Assembly (NCBI RefSeq): GCF_932526225.1 | Contig: NC_064040.1 | Coordinates: 8,529,181 to 8,593,180, forward strand | Length of the DNA stretch: 64,000 nucleotides | Source: Nematostella vectensis | Lineage: Eukaryota; Cnidaria; Anthozoa; Actiniaria; Edwardsiidae | Reading direction: 5' to 3' | In this document: piece by piece, positions 11,948 through 35,959 of the stretch | How the letters are laid out: each line of letters begins with the position of its first letter | Numbering within the stretch: the first letter of the stretch is position 1 | Program-made: the position numbers and the translations under genes | Notes under the pieces: model-generated | Told to the model about the DNA's origin: nothing | The model's database searches: none | What the model saw: only the letters and a program-made list of their open reading frames with translations

Positions 11948-12431
11948 GGCTTGTAGCATGTTGTTAGTGAGTTGAATTTTATAATTCAATTATTTATCTT
12001 ATCATTATTTTATTAAACATTACGGTACTCTATATATATACGTCTTGAGGTATTAGAAAATTAGTAGAACATTACAATTTGTGTTACCTTTGTCTCCACA
12101 AAACTTTGTTAAAATATCACTTATTTCTCTGCTAGCGCCAGCAGAATCAATAAAAATTCCTTTTCATCACAAAGATGTTAAGTGACAACCAACTTGTTTT
12201 ACTAAAGATCCTTAAAATTGCCAATGAAAAAAAAATAACGGTTACACTTGGTCTGATTCTACGAACCCACAAACAGGAAAGACCTGAATCCTTTTACGGA
12301 GAAATCCACCCTATACGTAAACTTTTTCTGGAATACATCCTTTGCACTTCGATTCGTTTCTCCTGTCTCCATTCTCACTACTGCTGGCACGGAGGGGGAA
12401 CTGTCTTGCGGGAGAGGGGTTGGGTCTGTTA

Positions 12432-26447
<14,016 letters not shown>

Positions 26448-26736
26448 GGTTTTACTTCGATGTTGGAAGCGACCAGAACCGAAGAGTTGTGAGAGCCAAA
26501 CTCTTCACATTCGAAAGTCTCACGGGTTCGAACCCAGCTCGCCTCAGACGATCAACCGGAAGTGAATGAAGTGGCAAATTCTTCCGAGTGCTTTTTCGTG
26601 ATGACATCGTGATTTCCGAGCTCTCACGGCAACGCTAATCGTAAACGACGACAGTATTTCTGAGCCCGCGTTGTTTGTGTACTTTCGTCTTTGGCGCGAA
26701 ATTTTAGCGCTCAAAGTTGTGAAAGCAAACATCAAA
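26448..26736. promoter_or_regulatory. bidirectional promoter region of alpha-actinin and POLA2 with an E2F site
   Basis: Only 289 bp separate the two divergent start codons. At 26690-26701 TTTGGCGCGAAA is a perfect symmetrical match to the E2F consensus TTTSSCGC, 35 bp before the POLA2 start codon. POLA2 belongs to the primase complex, and replication genes are classical E2F targets in animals, so the placement makes biological sense. No TATA box is evident. Confidence 0.65.
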
Positions 26737-29700
26737 ATGGTTACCGACGAAGAAATAGAGCGAGAATTTGAAGAGTTTTCGATAACTATCGACGATGTTG
26801 GAATTCTTGATAAATGTAAGTGCAATCCCTTTTAATGTCAAGTGTTATTATCACCGGAGAACGTGAAAGTTGAAACAATGTTGGTTAAATCAATTTCTTT
26901 CTTGTTGTAGTGAAGGAAATCTGTTCGTCGTGCAGGCTGAATGCCTCGCAACTTTGCGAGGAATGGGTGGCTTTCTCCCAGGCATTGGAAGATAGTGATC
27001 CTACTCTTGCCACTTTGGAGCAATTCGAACGAAAGGTACAATTTATTTATTATGTTTCCCCCCCCCCCCCCACCCCCTCCCTGATAAGGAGTCCCCCCCC
27101 CTTTAGAATTGAAATGGTGATTGCCCTTTAGAATTTACATCCTTTAAGCATTCTGTTGCCAGGCTGGTTGCTGTAAACCAGTCTTTTGTCTGTAAAATGT
27201 TTGCCAAAATAATCACTTTTCCTGTCTTTTGACCAGCAAACCCATGAAATGAACAAGCGAGTCCAGACACAGTTCACTAAGATAGAGGCGAACACGAAGA
27301 TGCACACCAAGGAAGACCTGGACAACCTGTATCCAGAACACACTAGGGATACATGTTACTAGTACTTGACAGAGAAACATTGGGAACCCCTATGTTGGAA
27401 ACACTTGACATTCAACTTTATTATGACTTCCTATGTTACGCTTGACCTTAGGAATTTTGCAGGTGTTCTTTTCACAGCTTAATTATTTTATGTGACATAC
27501 TGTTAATACATATGCTGACTCCTAGGTATTTTAAGCTTGTGTCAAGAGTTAGAGTTAACTAATGCGTATTCATGCATTACAATGGCTTGTGCCACATGCT
27601 ATGTCAGTTCCTTGACATTTGTCAGAATGAGTGCCGAGGATGATATTCTGGACATGTATTCAACACCAGCAAACAAAGTTAGCTGCTACAGTAATTGGGA
27701 TTCGCACACCATGCTAGAGGATGTCTCTAAAAAATATTAGAAAAAAATTGTTTGAGAAGTGCTAGGGAAACGTTTGCAAGTCTCTACATTTTTAATTCTC
27801 TACTCTATCGCTATTTAATTTCATTCTTAAGCAACAAGAAAAATAAATAAAGCAACATAGAAAATGTCATCAGCAAAAGAAACTAATCTAGAAAACAGCA
27901 AGATGCTTGTTATTTTTGTGACTGATTGCTATTGGTTTTCCAGGGAGCACTAAAGAGGGCTCATACCACACCTGAAATGGCAGTCAACAAAAGACACACA
28001 TCAGTGTCTCACACACCAGGAGGGGTGGTGCCATTCTCACCAGCAAGCTTCTCACCAGCGGCGTGAGTATCCACAACCAAACAACAACAATTAGCAAAAA
28101 GTGAATAAGGGTGATAAACTATATTTTTTTTATCTCATATCAACACAATATGTCCCAAATAAGTAAAAAAATTATATCTCTGCTTAAACAAAGTAAATAA
28201 CTTCCTCCTAACAGGTTGAATAGATGTATTCAAACCACATTTGTCACTGTTCTCCAATTTTTGCCTAATTCCGCTTGCTTCCTCCTAACAGGTTGAATAG
28301 ATGGATTTAAACCACATTATTTTTAAGACTGTTCTCCAATTTTTGTCATATTCCTCTTGCTCCAAGTTTTAAGATGCGACAGCTAAAAGTCTAATTTTAG
28401 CGTAAAATGTTATTTCTCTTTGTTTTTGTGATGTATAGGGCAACACCCTCCCTGAAGTACGGCAGCCGGCACAACGCAGGTGACGTGGTGTGCTCTACCA
28501 ACCCCAGCAGCAGACAGGGCACCAAGTGGCAGGGAACAGGTGCCGACATCAAGGTCACTTATGCAGATGAGAAAATAGCCCTTCACAAGAACTTCAAGTA
28601 CATGTTCCAGAAACAGGTGGATAAAGAAAACGGTGAGAATCTCTAAACATTCCCATGCCAAGCTTGGTGTTCAATTGATATTAATTGGTTGTTAGGCAAC
28701 CAATTCAGCAGGCAACTTTCCCCCTAAGTCCAGCTGATTCAACAATATAAAAAGCCAAATACGCAGCATAAGCTAGAGTTGAAAACTTAAAAAAATGAAA
28801 AAATTTTGCTTTTTTTAAATATTAAAATATTTATTTTATTTATTCAAGGAATAAATTATCAATTATACAAACTCATTTGACCAGACAATTCTAGAGTTGG
28901 TTTTCCTTGTTACAGCAAAAGATAAGGCAAAAAATGGTGTTCACATTATTTCATGATGGGGCCCCATTTTTTTTTTATTTGTCCCCAGTATTTTTGGTGG
29001 CTGGAAACTTTGCCTGGGATCTTTTGGGTTTGGAGGACAGTATAGTTAGTATTTGGTGCAGGTGCCCACACCACACCCTACCCAACCTATCAGCAAATCC
29101 TGTCTCCACAGCATTTACCCACTTACTAATGCTCTCATTACTGGGAAATCTGTGGTAGCCTAGTCATAAAATGAAGCTGTTTTTTAAAATATACAAGGTA
29201 ATTTAATAGACACTGCATATATTTTTTTTCTGCTTCGTCTTTTAAAAGTCATTTTATTTTATTCCAGTTTTGAATGAAATGATTGATGAGATGGCAGAAA
29301 AACTGAAAATCCAGCATGGGATAGAAGAGTATGCTCATACAACTTCACCAAGTCAGGTATAAAATCTATATCACCTTCTTCCATTAACAATCATTGGGCA
29401 AAGATCACCTGACACCAGATTGATAGAACCTCCTACATACTCTGCCTATATTGCACCCTTACCATCTTGTTTCAGAGGTGATATTAGTAGCAAGAATATG
29501 TTAGGATGCATTGACAAGCAAAATTATAGCCTATGCCATGAACATTTTGCACGCTAACTTCTGGTGTCATTCTGTAGGGTGAAGTAACAGTAGTTGGGAG
29601 AATATGTTGCGATGCCGTCAGCAAGCTTAATACTACTCTATTCCATGAACATTTTGCACACTAACATCTGGTGTCATTCCGTAGGGTGAGGTGACAGTAG

Positions 29701-32700
29701 TTGGGAGAATATGTTGTGATGCCGTCGGCAAGCTGAATGCAAGCTCTGTGATGCTGGAAGGTTCTCAAGATCAGTCTCAGGGACGGCAGGTCAAGCTGGA
29801 TCTCACCAAAGTCCAGCAATTTGCTCTTTTTCCTGGACAGGTACAGAGCAGACTCCTATGCCGGACCTTGAGTGGGTGCACTGTGCAGGGCTCCTACAAT
29901 AATAAGATGGGCTTGGTGCCTAGATTTTGAGCTGGGGGTTTGGTTTACCTATTAAGTGGACCATTTTCTCTTAGGTAACACATTTATAGATCACAGAGAT
30001 AGATCTGCATTTGTTTAAACAGACCATTTTTGAAATGGGAGGGCTCTCCCTAACGCTCAAGACCGTCTGGTCATTGGACCCTTTACATATTATAGAAACG
30101 CTGGACACCTGTCTATTCAAGATTAAACATTCTATGTAAAATCAGATTGTATGATCAACATATTGGACAAATGCAGGCCCAACGTTCCTTGAATTTGATG
30201 GGGGGAGGGGCGGGGGGTGGCAGCACTCTTTCCATACCTCCTTTGTACCTCTGGGGGGGTGGGGTGAGGGGGCAGCTTAGACTATGCCATAATCATTTTT
30301 AATAATTATTGTAAATTACAGGTTGTTGCAGCACGAGGGATTAACAGTACAGGAAGTAAACTAGTTGTCAATCAACTTTACGAGGTACAGTAAAGTTGCT
30401 TACAGTAAGGTACTTTGATGGTAACCCTTTGATAACCTTAAGTATGTTATTTTTTTCCATTCTTGTTACATAGGGTGTCAAGCTACCATTTTATTCCTCC
30501 TTGGATCGTAATGGGGAAACTCTTAGCAATTCAAAAGGTATCTATTAGTTGTTCATTAGTCCATACTGCGTTCTTTTGAAAGAGGGCCACAGTTATATAT
30601 TCCACAGTTCCACCACTTCCGGTTCATGGCTATAGTACACTTCATATTCAGGGCCGTGGCAGAGGGTGGGGCACTGGGGGCATGCGCCACCCCCCCCCCC
30701 TTACCCACCCACATATTTAAAATATATATAAGAAGATTACCCTAACTCTCCCCCTAATGTATAGGAAATGACCAGTAGGGGTGTGGCTGTGCCCTCATTA
30801 TCAAATCATAAACACCACTTTCTAAGTACCGCTGTTATGTGATTGATATGTTTGATGATCAGATTGTAATACCTTTTTGTTACTGTGCAGAAGCTGTATA
30901 TTTGTAAAACTGGGTTTTCAGATTAGTCAAGATATAGTCAAGTTCCATTTTTTGTTTTTACATTCCCTTCCCATTTATTAGAATACTGTAGCTGTCTAAT
31001 TGTTGATAAAACTAATGTCTGGGTAGCCAGACAACAACACTGTTTTTAGAGAGGAAAATAACAATAAGTTTAGCCCTATAAACACATAAGGTTTTCAACT
31101 GTGGCGGATATTGGTGGCTTATGCTCATTAATTTTTCAGATCCTTTTGTTGTTGTTGTTGCTGCTGGGCCTTACACAACCTCTGACAGCTTGATGTATGA
31201 GCCACTGGCTGATCTAATCAGAATGGTTCAAAAAAACAAACCCGATCTGCTTATTTTGGTAAATACAAATTACCCACAGCTTCCTTGTCTTTCTACAGTT
31301 TATTCTGCCAGCAATTTACAAAGGACAGTAAAGACATCCCTGCTCTATGTAACTTCAAATTCCCTTAAGTGTTGCATTTGCCCCCTCTATGATGTATGAG
31401 TACCTTCCAGGGTACCAAGGCTGGCTGCTCAGTAGAGGTGCATACTGTACCACTACTATTAATTTTATCACTAATACATACCTGTCAACCTCCGAAAATT
31501 TCAAGGCATGAGAATTTTTTATGGGGGAGGGGTGGGGTGTATTCATTTCTTTTGGGGGGGGTGGGTTTAACCTTGCAGGCGTTTGCCGTATGGAAAGCTC
31601 TCGCAAACAGATCCTTTACAGATCTCACTAGGGTGTTATTGTTTCAAATATTTTAATAGAAAATAGGCAAAATGACGATTTTCTATGGAATATTTTTTCG
31701 GAAGCGTAAAAATCACTAAAAAGCGGGAGATTTGGTGCTCATCGTGGGAGAAGGGGTCCAAAATCTTGAGACTCCCGCCTAATGCGGGAGAGTTGACAGG
31801 TATGCTAATACCACCAATGGTGTTTAAAAAAACTCTTAATCCTTTGCCCATCTCTTTTTTATTTACCCTCATTTTAACCATCTTCTCTAAATTTTGTGCA
31901 AATATATTTGTGTTTAGAATGATAATATTTTAATGAATGTCTTCCTATTTTGTAGCTTGGCCCTTTTGTGGATTCAAAACATGAGAAAATAGAGGTAGTG
32001 TGCACTATTAACATGGAAACATCAGCTCTACATTTATTTCCATGCTTTTGCATTGGATAGAATGGAAATAATTAAAAATAAAAATAATGATGCACAATAA
32101 TCACTGCAAGGAAGATTATCCATGCTTACAGTTCAATATTTTAATTTTGACATTCAAATGTTCTAATATTTTGCCAATTCATTATCTCTTTTCTGATATT
32201 AGAATGTTGACCTGGATGAGACATTTGAAAGTCTTTTCAAGAGACAAGTTGATCTAATTACGCAAGCAACAGAGAGGTATTTTCTTGTTCTTTTTAGTGA
32301 CAGTTAAGATAGTTTATGTGTATTTTAGGTCTGTAGGCTGGTTGTCAGTTGGGGTAGGGGGGAGTGCATTTTTAAAGGCTCCCCATAAAAAGTTCAAATA
32401 TATACAGTAGACAGAGCAAAAAAATGGCAAGTTTTTCCAAAATAAGGTCTGGTTAACTTTATTAAGCTTGAATTTTTGCATAGAGGTTCCTTATGTTACA
32501 GTATGTAAAACAACATATCAAAAAGTGTTTTTCTTTTTAATGGATTCGTCTTAGAGATGCGAGGCTTGAAGTGCAATTTTCAAATGTTCAAAATAGTATA
32601 AACTCTCTTCGTTTTTAGGGAAAAGTCTGGTTCTGATCAGAAATTAAGCCAACTTTGCTCACTGATATCTAAATTTCATATCTTCTAAATTTCTTTAAAA

Positions 32701-34443
32701 TTTGGAATTAAGCTTTTGGTCAGAGGAACTCCTTGTATGCGGAATCTTGAGCTTATATGATGAAAATTGGAAAATTTTATGCCAATTTTTTGCTCTGTCT
32801 ATACAGTACTATAATAAATAAAAGCTGCATTTCCACTTTCTGTGAAGAATATTCTCAAGTTGTACTGTTGGCTTGAGTCATCAAGAACAAAACTGTTATG
32901 GCTTTACAAATATATCTTTTCCACCTGTTCTTTCAGGCAAGGGACCACAGTTGTGTTTGCCCCATCTCAGAGAGATGTGCACCATGATTTTGTGTTCCCT
33001 CAACCTCCATTCAGAAAGGACACCCATGCTATGGACCATAAGGTAAGCTTGCATGATGCAGAGTAAGAGAATAACAGCATCAACTTTCCCTGGTGGAAAT
33101 TAGTGGGAAAGGTGATGAAGTACTCACAAATTCCACAAGGCTTAGGTTTATTGTGTGTAAGAACTTGGGCATCTTTAAAGCAAGGCATTAACCTGTCTTA
33201 ACCTGTTGAATTGTGAGCCTTAGCACTTTACAAATCTGTTGCTATTTTTAAAGCTAAGGTCACAGGGTAGCTACCCCGCTAGCAGAGCTTTCTTCCTGTT
33301 TGTTCTTTCGCCATCTACGGATAGGTAGAAAGCTCTGCTAGCAGGGTACAGGATAGCAAACATAACTTTAGATTTAGTAAAAATGACTAAAGGATATCTA
33401 TAGCAGATGTATGCTTTTACAAGGAATGTCAAGCCGAAGGGCTTACACTCAAAATGTCAGTGCAACTTTTCTGTTTTCACAGAGACAATAAAAAAATTAA
33501 ATTCAGCCTTGTGTTGATTTATTCCCCTGATATGCCTTAGTAGACCTAGTTACGCTACAGCTTGTCTGTAGTTTTTATTTTCTAGTCCTGTCTGCTGTGC
33601 CAAACTTTAATACAGAACTTTTAAAATGTAACTTCTTACTCATAAACCTGAATCCTGCCTCTGTTACATGTCATTCCCTTTTCAGAATATTCATTTCGTC
33701 TCTGATCCCTGCACATTGCTAGTTGGAAATGTCACTATTGGATTGACTTCAACTGATGTTTTATTAAATTTGGGCAGCGAAGAAACAGCTTGGTAAGCTC
33801 AATGGGTTTTATGTCTCAAAACATTTCAACTTTATTACAGTTTGGTAATCCCAATACTTTATTCCAGTCCTCCTGGCTCATCAGATCGGCTTGGACGGCT
33901 GGTGAAGCACATTCTCCATCAGCACAGGTAATGTCTAGAATAGGATGACTCTGAATGACTAGTCACCAAACCTACAGTAATCCTTATCAAAACCAAATGC
34001 TACATCCAGATATTCCCAGGGGCCATCCTAAATTTAGAACTATTTCAAATTCCTGTGACTTTTTGTCTTTTAGTTTCTACCCTCTGAACCCACCAAATGA
34101 GGAAGTGAATGTTGACTATGAGCGTCTCTCTCATCATGGCACACTTCCTTGCAGTCCTGATTTGCTGGTCCTACCATCTGATTTACGCTATTTTACAAAG
34201 GTATGATTGAAGGAAGACAACCATCTTGTTGTTTCTTTTGCTTTGGGTGACTTCTCAATGTCAAATCATTTATTTCAATCTTAGAATATTTTGGGATCTC
34301 TGTGTGTCAACCCGGGAAGGTTGGCAAAAGGACAAGTTGGAGGGACATATGCACGGATTCTTATCCAACCTGACAGCAGCCACACGGATGCCTCAGTCTC
34401 ACATATCATCAGTAAATCAGTGGCTGAAGTTGTCAGGATTTGA
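26737..34443 (+). CDS. POLA2: DNA polymerase alpha subunit B, complete
   Basis: Regulatory B subunit of the nuclear DNA polymerase alpha-primase complex, which starts Okazaki fragments. The 18 exons are 26737-26815, 26911-27035, 27237-27328, 27626-27677, 27944-28062, 28439-28632, 29268-29356, 29685-29840, 30322-30384, 30474-30537, 31140-31258, 31956-31994, 32203-32276, 32937-33042, 33686-33792, 33868-33927, 34074-34200 and 34285-34443. Phases join throughout and give 607 aa (human 598). The N-terminal helical domain is followed by a Ser/Pro linker (KRAHTTPEM, FSPASFSP). Then come the OB-fold region and the calcineurin-like phosphoesterase domain, catalytically inactive in this family (VVAAGPYTTSDS, GPFVDSKHEK, FAPSQRDVHHD, LCVNPGRLAKGQVGGTYARI). 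It ends in VAEVVRI. The small exon 27626-27677 (EDDILDMYSTPANK) is needed to keep phase before GALKRAHTTPE. The start of exon 8 is preceded by a partial duplicate. It shares a promoter with alpha-actinin. Confidence 0.96.
28203..28345 (+). repeat. two-copy intronic tandem repeat of about 78 bp
   Basis: CTTCCTCCTAACAGGTTGAA occurs near 28200 and again near 28281, followed in both copies by TAGATG, a TTCAAACCACATT-type segment and CTGTTCTCCAATTTTTG. Each copy contains a pyrimidine tract and CAG that resemble an acceptor, but neither joins POLA2 exons in phase. Confidence 0.75.
29530..29690 (+). repeat. 107-bp tandem duplication of a POLA2 acceptor and exon start
   Basis: The sequence from CCATGAACATTTTGCAC through the GTAG acceptor and the first about 45 bases of exon 8 occurs twice. 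The upstream copy has its acceptor before 29578; the true one is before 29685. The upstream pseudo-exon keeps GEVTVVGRICCDAVSKLN with mostly silent changes, then reads into the next repeat and a stop. Confidence 0.9.
30649..30810. mobile_element. MITE-like element related to 11798-11947, right end decayed
   Basis: It starts CAGGGCCGTGGCAGAGGGTG and contains GGGTGTGGCTGTGCCC like the copy at 11798. It carries a C run near 30690. The right terminal repeat is not clear. It lies in a POLA2 intron. Confidence 0.55.
31477..31804. mobile_element. 328-bp MITE with CATACCTGTCAAC termini
   Basis: The left end CATACCTGTCAACCTCC and the right end (reverse complement CATACCTGTCAACTCTCCCG) are terminal inverted repeats. 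The right side includes an inner CTCCCGCCTAATGCGGGAG hairpin. There is no coding capacity. It lies in the intron between POLA2 exons 11 and 12. Confidence 0.75.
32401..32808. mobile_element. inverted-repeat element of about 400 bp in a POLA2 intron
   Basis: GACAGAGCAAAAAAATGGC near 32410 faces its near-exact reverse complement GCCAATTTTTTGCTCTGTC near 32781-32799. The pairing continues outward through TATACAGTA. The interior is AT-rich with no open frame of note. Confidence 0.6.
33272..33348. repeat. 77-bp hairpin with 22-bp arms
   Basis: TACCCCGCTAGCAGAGCTTTCT (33272-33293) pairs with 33327-33348 with one mismatch. The loop is 33 nt. It lies in a POLA2 intron and is probably a fold-back repeat. 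Confidence 0.8.
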
Positions 34444-34824
34444 GATGGAACTGCAGAGATAAGTTACAAAAGGACTGGCTATTCAGTGCTCTAAATGAGA
34501 CTTTGGAATCAGAGGTGAAGCCAATGATTTCCATAAGGAGAGTTTTAAGATCTTTAGGAAGAAAATGTCAGGGGTGTAGTCAGGACATCAGGAGAAGAGT
34601 TTCAAGATCCTAAGGAAAAAAGAAGAAGGGGTTGATACAGCATACATGGGGGGGGGGGCACCAATAGCTGGGAGATGAATTTGAATTTTTTTATACATTT
34701 TTTCTGAAATTTTCTAGCCTTAATACATGTTTTCTGAAATTTTCTAACCATTTTGTATTTATAAAAAAAAAAAAAAAAAAAAAATAGAAATCAAAATACA
34801 CAGCTAATGTCCCTGTCCAAGTCC

Positions 34825-35628
34825 CTACTTGAGTAAAATAGAACGACAAGTCAGGCACCCATCAACTTTGTGAAACTCTGAGATCTCCATTTCAACCTTA
34901 GGGTCTTTCAACCCCTTGTAAATTGGATAACTTTTAGGTATTTCTTTCTCTGGTCGATGCACCACAGTGCCATTAATAAACAGACAATTTGCTGCAAAGC
35001 TTTCTGGTACCACAACTCTCTTGTACTGGTATTTTGCTTTTGACACCAACTCATTCCAGGCGGCTAATGCTGTCTCGTCGTCACTGGTAACGATAGTGTC
35101 TGGCGCTAGCATGGTCATCGTCGATTTTAAATGCAAATGCCCTTTAACATTGATTGTAGATACTGGAAGTGAAGGAAATGCTTTAGCCAGGGTTTCAGCC
35201 CCTTCTTTATTGCTTCTTTTTGAGATACCCACAAAGAATTCCTTTCCAGTGAATAGGACATCCCCCCCGTCTAGCCTTGCGGGCTCTTTCATTTCAACGA
35301 GGTCAAAACCCAGCTTTTTCAACACCTCCTTCATCGCGGCAGCCTCGCCCCTTCTAGACTCGTGCCCTAGGTTGCAAATCAAGGCGTTGTTGTCAACACA
35401 AACTGCAGCATCTTCTACAAATACACAATCCGGGAGGTCTTCATTCGGGGGGATTTCGATCACTTGGAGTCCGAGTTGTTTCAGTGTGGCTTTGTAGGCG
35501 CTATGTTGTTGTCTAGCTTTTTCTAAGTTTACCGGTTCGCTTGGTTTAGTCATGGACTGAGCATTTGCTGGGAGAGAGCTTGGGACTCCGCTTACAATAG
35601 CTCGGGTGTAATTGAAGTCGGTAGACAT
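34825..35628 (-). CDS. DDAH1: dimethylarginine dimethylaminohydrolase, intronless
   Basis: Cytosolic enzyme that hydrolyses asymmetric dimethylarginine and monomethylarginine to citrulline plus an amine, relieving inhibition of nitric-oxide synthases. The frame predicts 267 aa (human DDAH1 285). Conserved blocks are FNYTRAIVSGVP at the start, PDCVFVEDAAV, RLDGGDVLFTGKEFFVG, the catalytic-His segment GHLHLKS and the catalytic-Cys segment VDGCLTC near the C-terminus. By alignment with the family, Cys261 is the nucleophile. The frame is open upstream to 35775, adding a possible 49 aa. I chose the internal Met at 35628 because family homology begins there and the upstream stretch overlaps a palindrome. 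Whether it is nearer DDAH1 or DDAH2 cannot be settled by eye. Lack of introns beside intron-rich neighbours suggests an old retrocopy or intron loss. Confidence 0.93.
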   Translation of the reverse strand: MSTDFNYTRAIVSGVPSSLPANAQSMTKPSEPVNLEKARQQHSAYKATLKQLGLQVIEIPPNEDLPDCVFVEDAAVCVDNNALICNLGHESRRGEAAAMKEVLKKLGFDLVEMKEPARLDGGDVLFTGKEFFVGISKRSNKEGAETLAKAFPSLPVSTINVKGHLHLKSTMTMLAPDTIVTSDDETALAAWNELVSKAKYQYKRVVVPESFAANCLFINGTVVHRPEKEIPKSYPIYKGLKDPKVEMEISEFHKVDGCLTCRSILLK

Positions 35629-35959
35629 GATTTTCAGATGATCAAAAACGTAGCTGGTACACGAATAGTTTTGGTTCAGTTGTGTTTGCTGTCGAACGAA
35701 TGCTGAGAAAGGCTCGGACCGAGCCTTTCTCGGCATCCGTTCGGTGCATCTTCGGTTCAGGACGGAGTGTTCCAAAAAAACGATCGATCTTTCCGATCGA
35801 TTCCGACGAACGAGGAGGTTTCTCGGGTTTGTTTTTTAACAAAAAGCCAGAAAACTGTGGTGTCTCTTAACTGCAGTTTAACGGGGGACTAGGCCAAGGT
35901 TCGGTTCCTGAAAAACATGGACGACGAAGCTTTTCTATTCATAAAAAAGGCAAATTGGG
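35629..35959. promoter_or_regulatory. divergent promoter region of DDAH and the GT31 gene, with a near-perfect palindrome
   Basis: Divergent start codons are 331 bp apart. At 35701-35735 two 17-bp arms (TGCTGAGAAAGGCTCGG and its reverse complement with one mismatch) are separated by one base. A second symmetrical element, CGATCGATC...GATCGATTC, lies near 35780-35802. An out-of-frame ATG at 35917 opens an upstream reading frame that overlaps the GT31 start. Confidence 0.5.

Larger units (their letters stand above)
8407..12431. other. 4-kb gene-free region between the NXPE-like and alpha-actinin genes
   Basis: I see no convincing exon chain. It holds poly-C and poly-T runs (8825-8846, 8910-8929), a 41-bp palindrome (9189-9229), a hairpin element (about 11440-11535) and a MITE (11798-11947). 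The right part probably contains the alpha-actinin 3' UTR; TTTATT at 12009-12014 is AATAAA on the minus strand. Confidence 0.6.

Noticed and set aside
26515-26545. GGGTTCGAACCC motif resembling a tRNA T-arm
   Set aside because: No matching D-arm/A-box, anticodon stem or acceptor pairing could be found around it on either strand.
35629-35775. N-terminal extension of the DDAH frame (49 codons)
   Set aside because: Family homology begins at the internal Met (35628), and the extension is partly formed by a palindrome.
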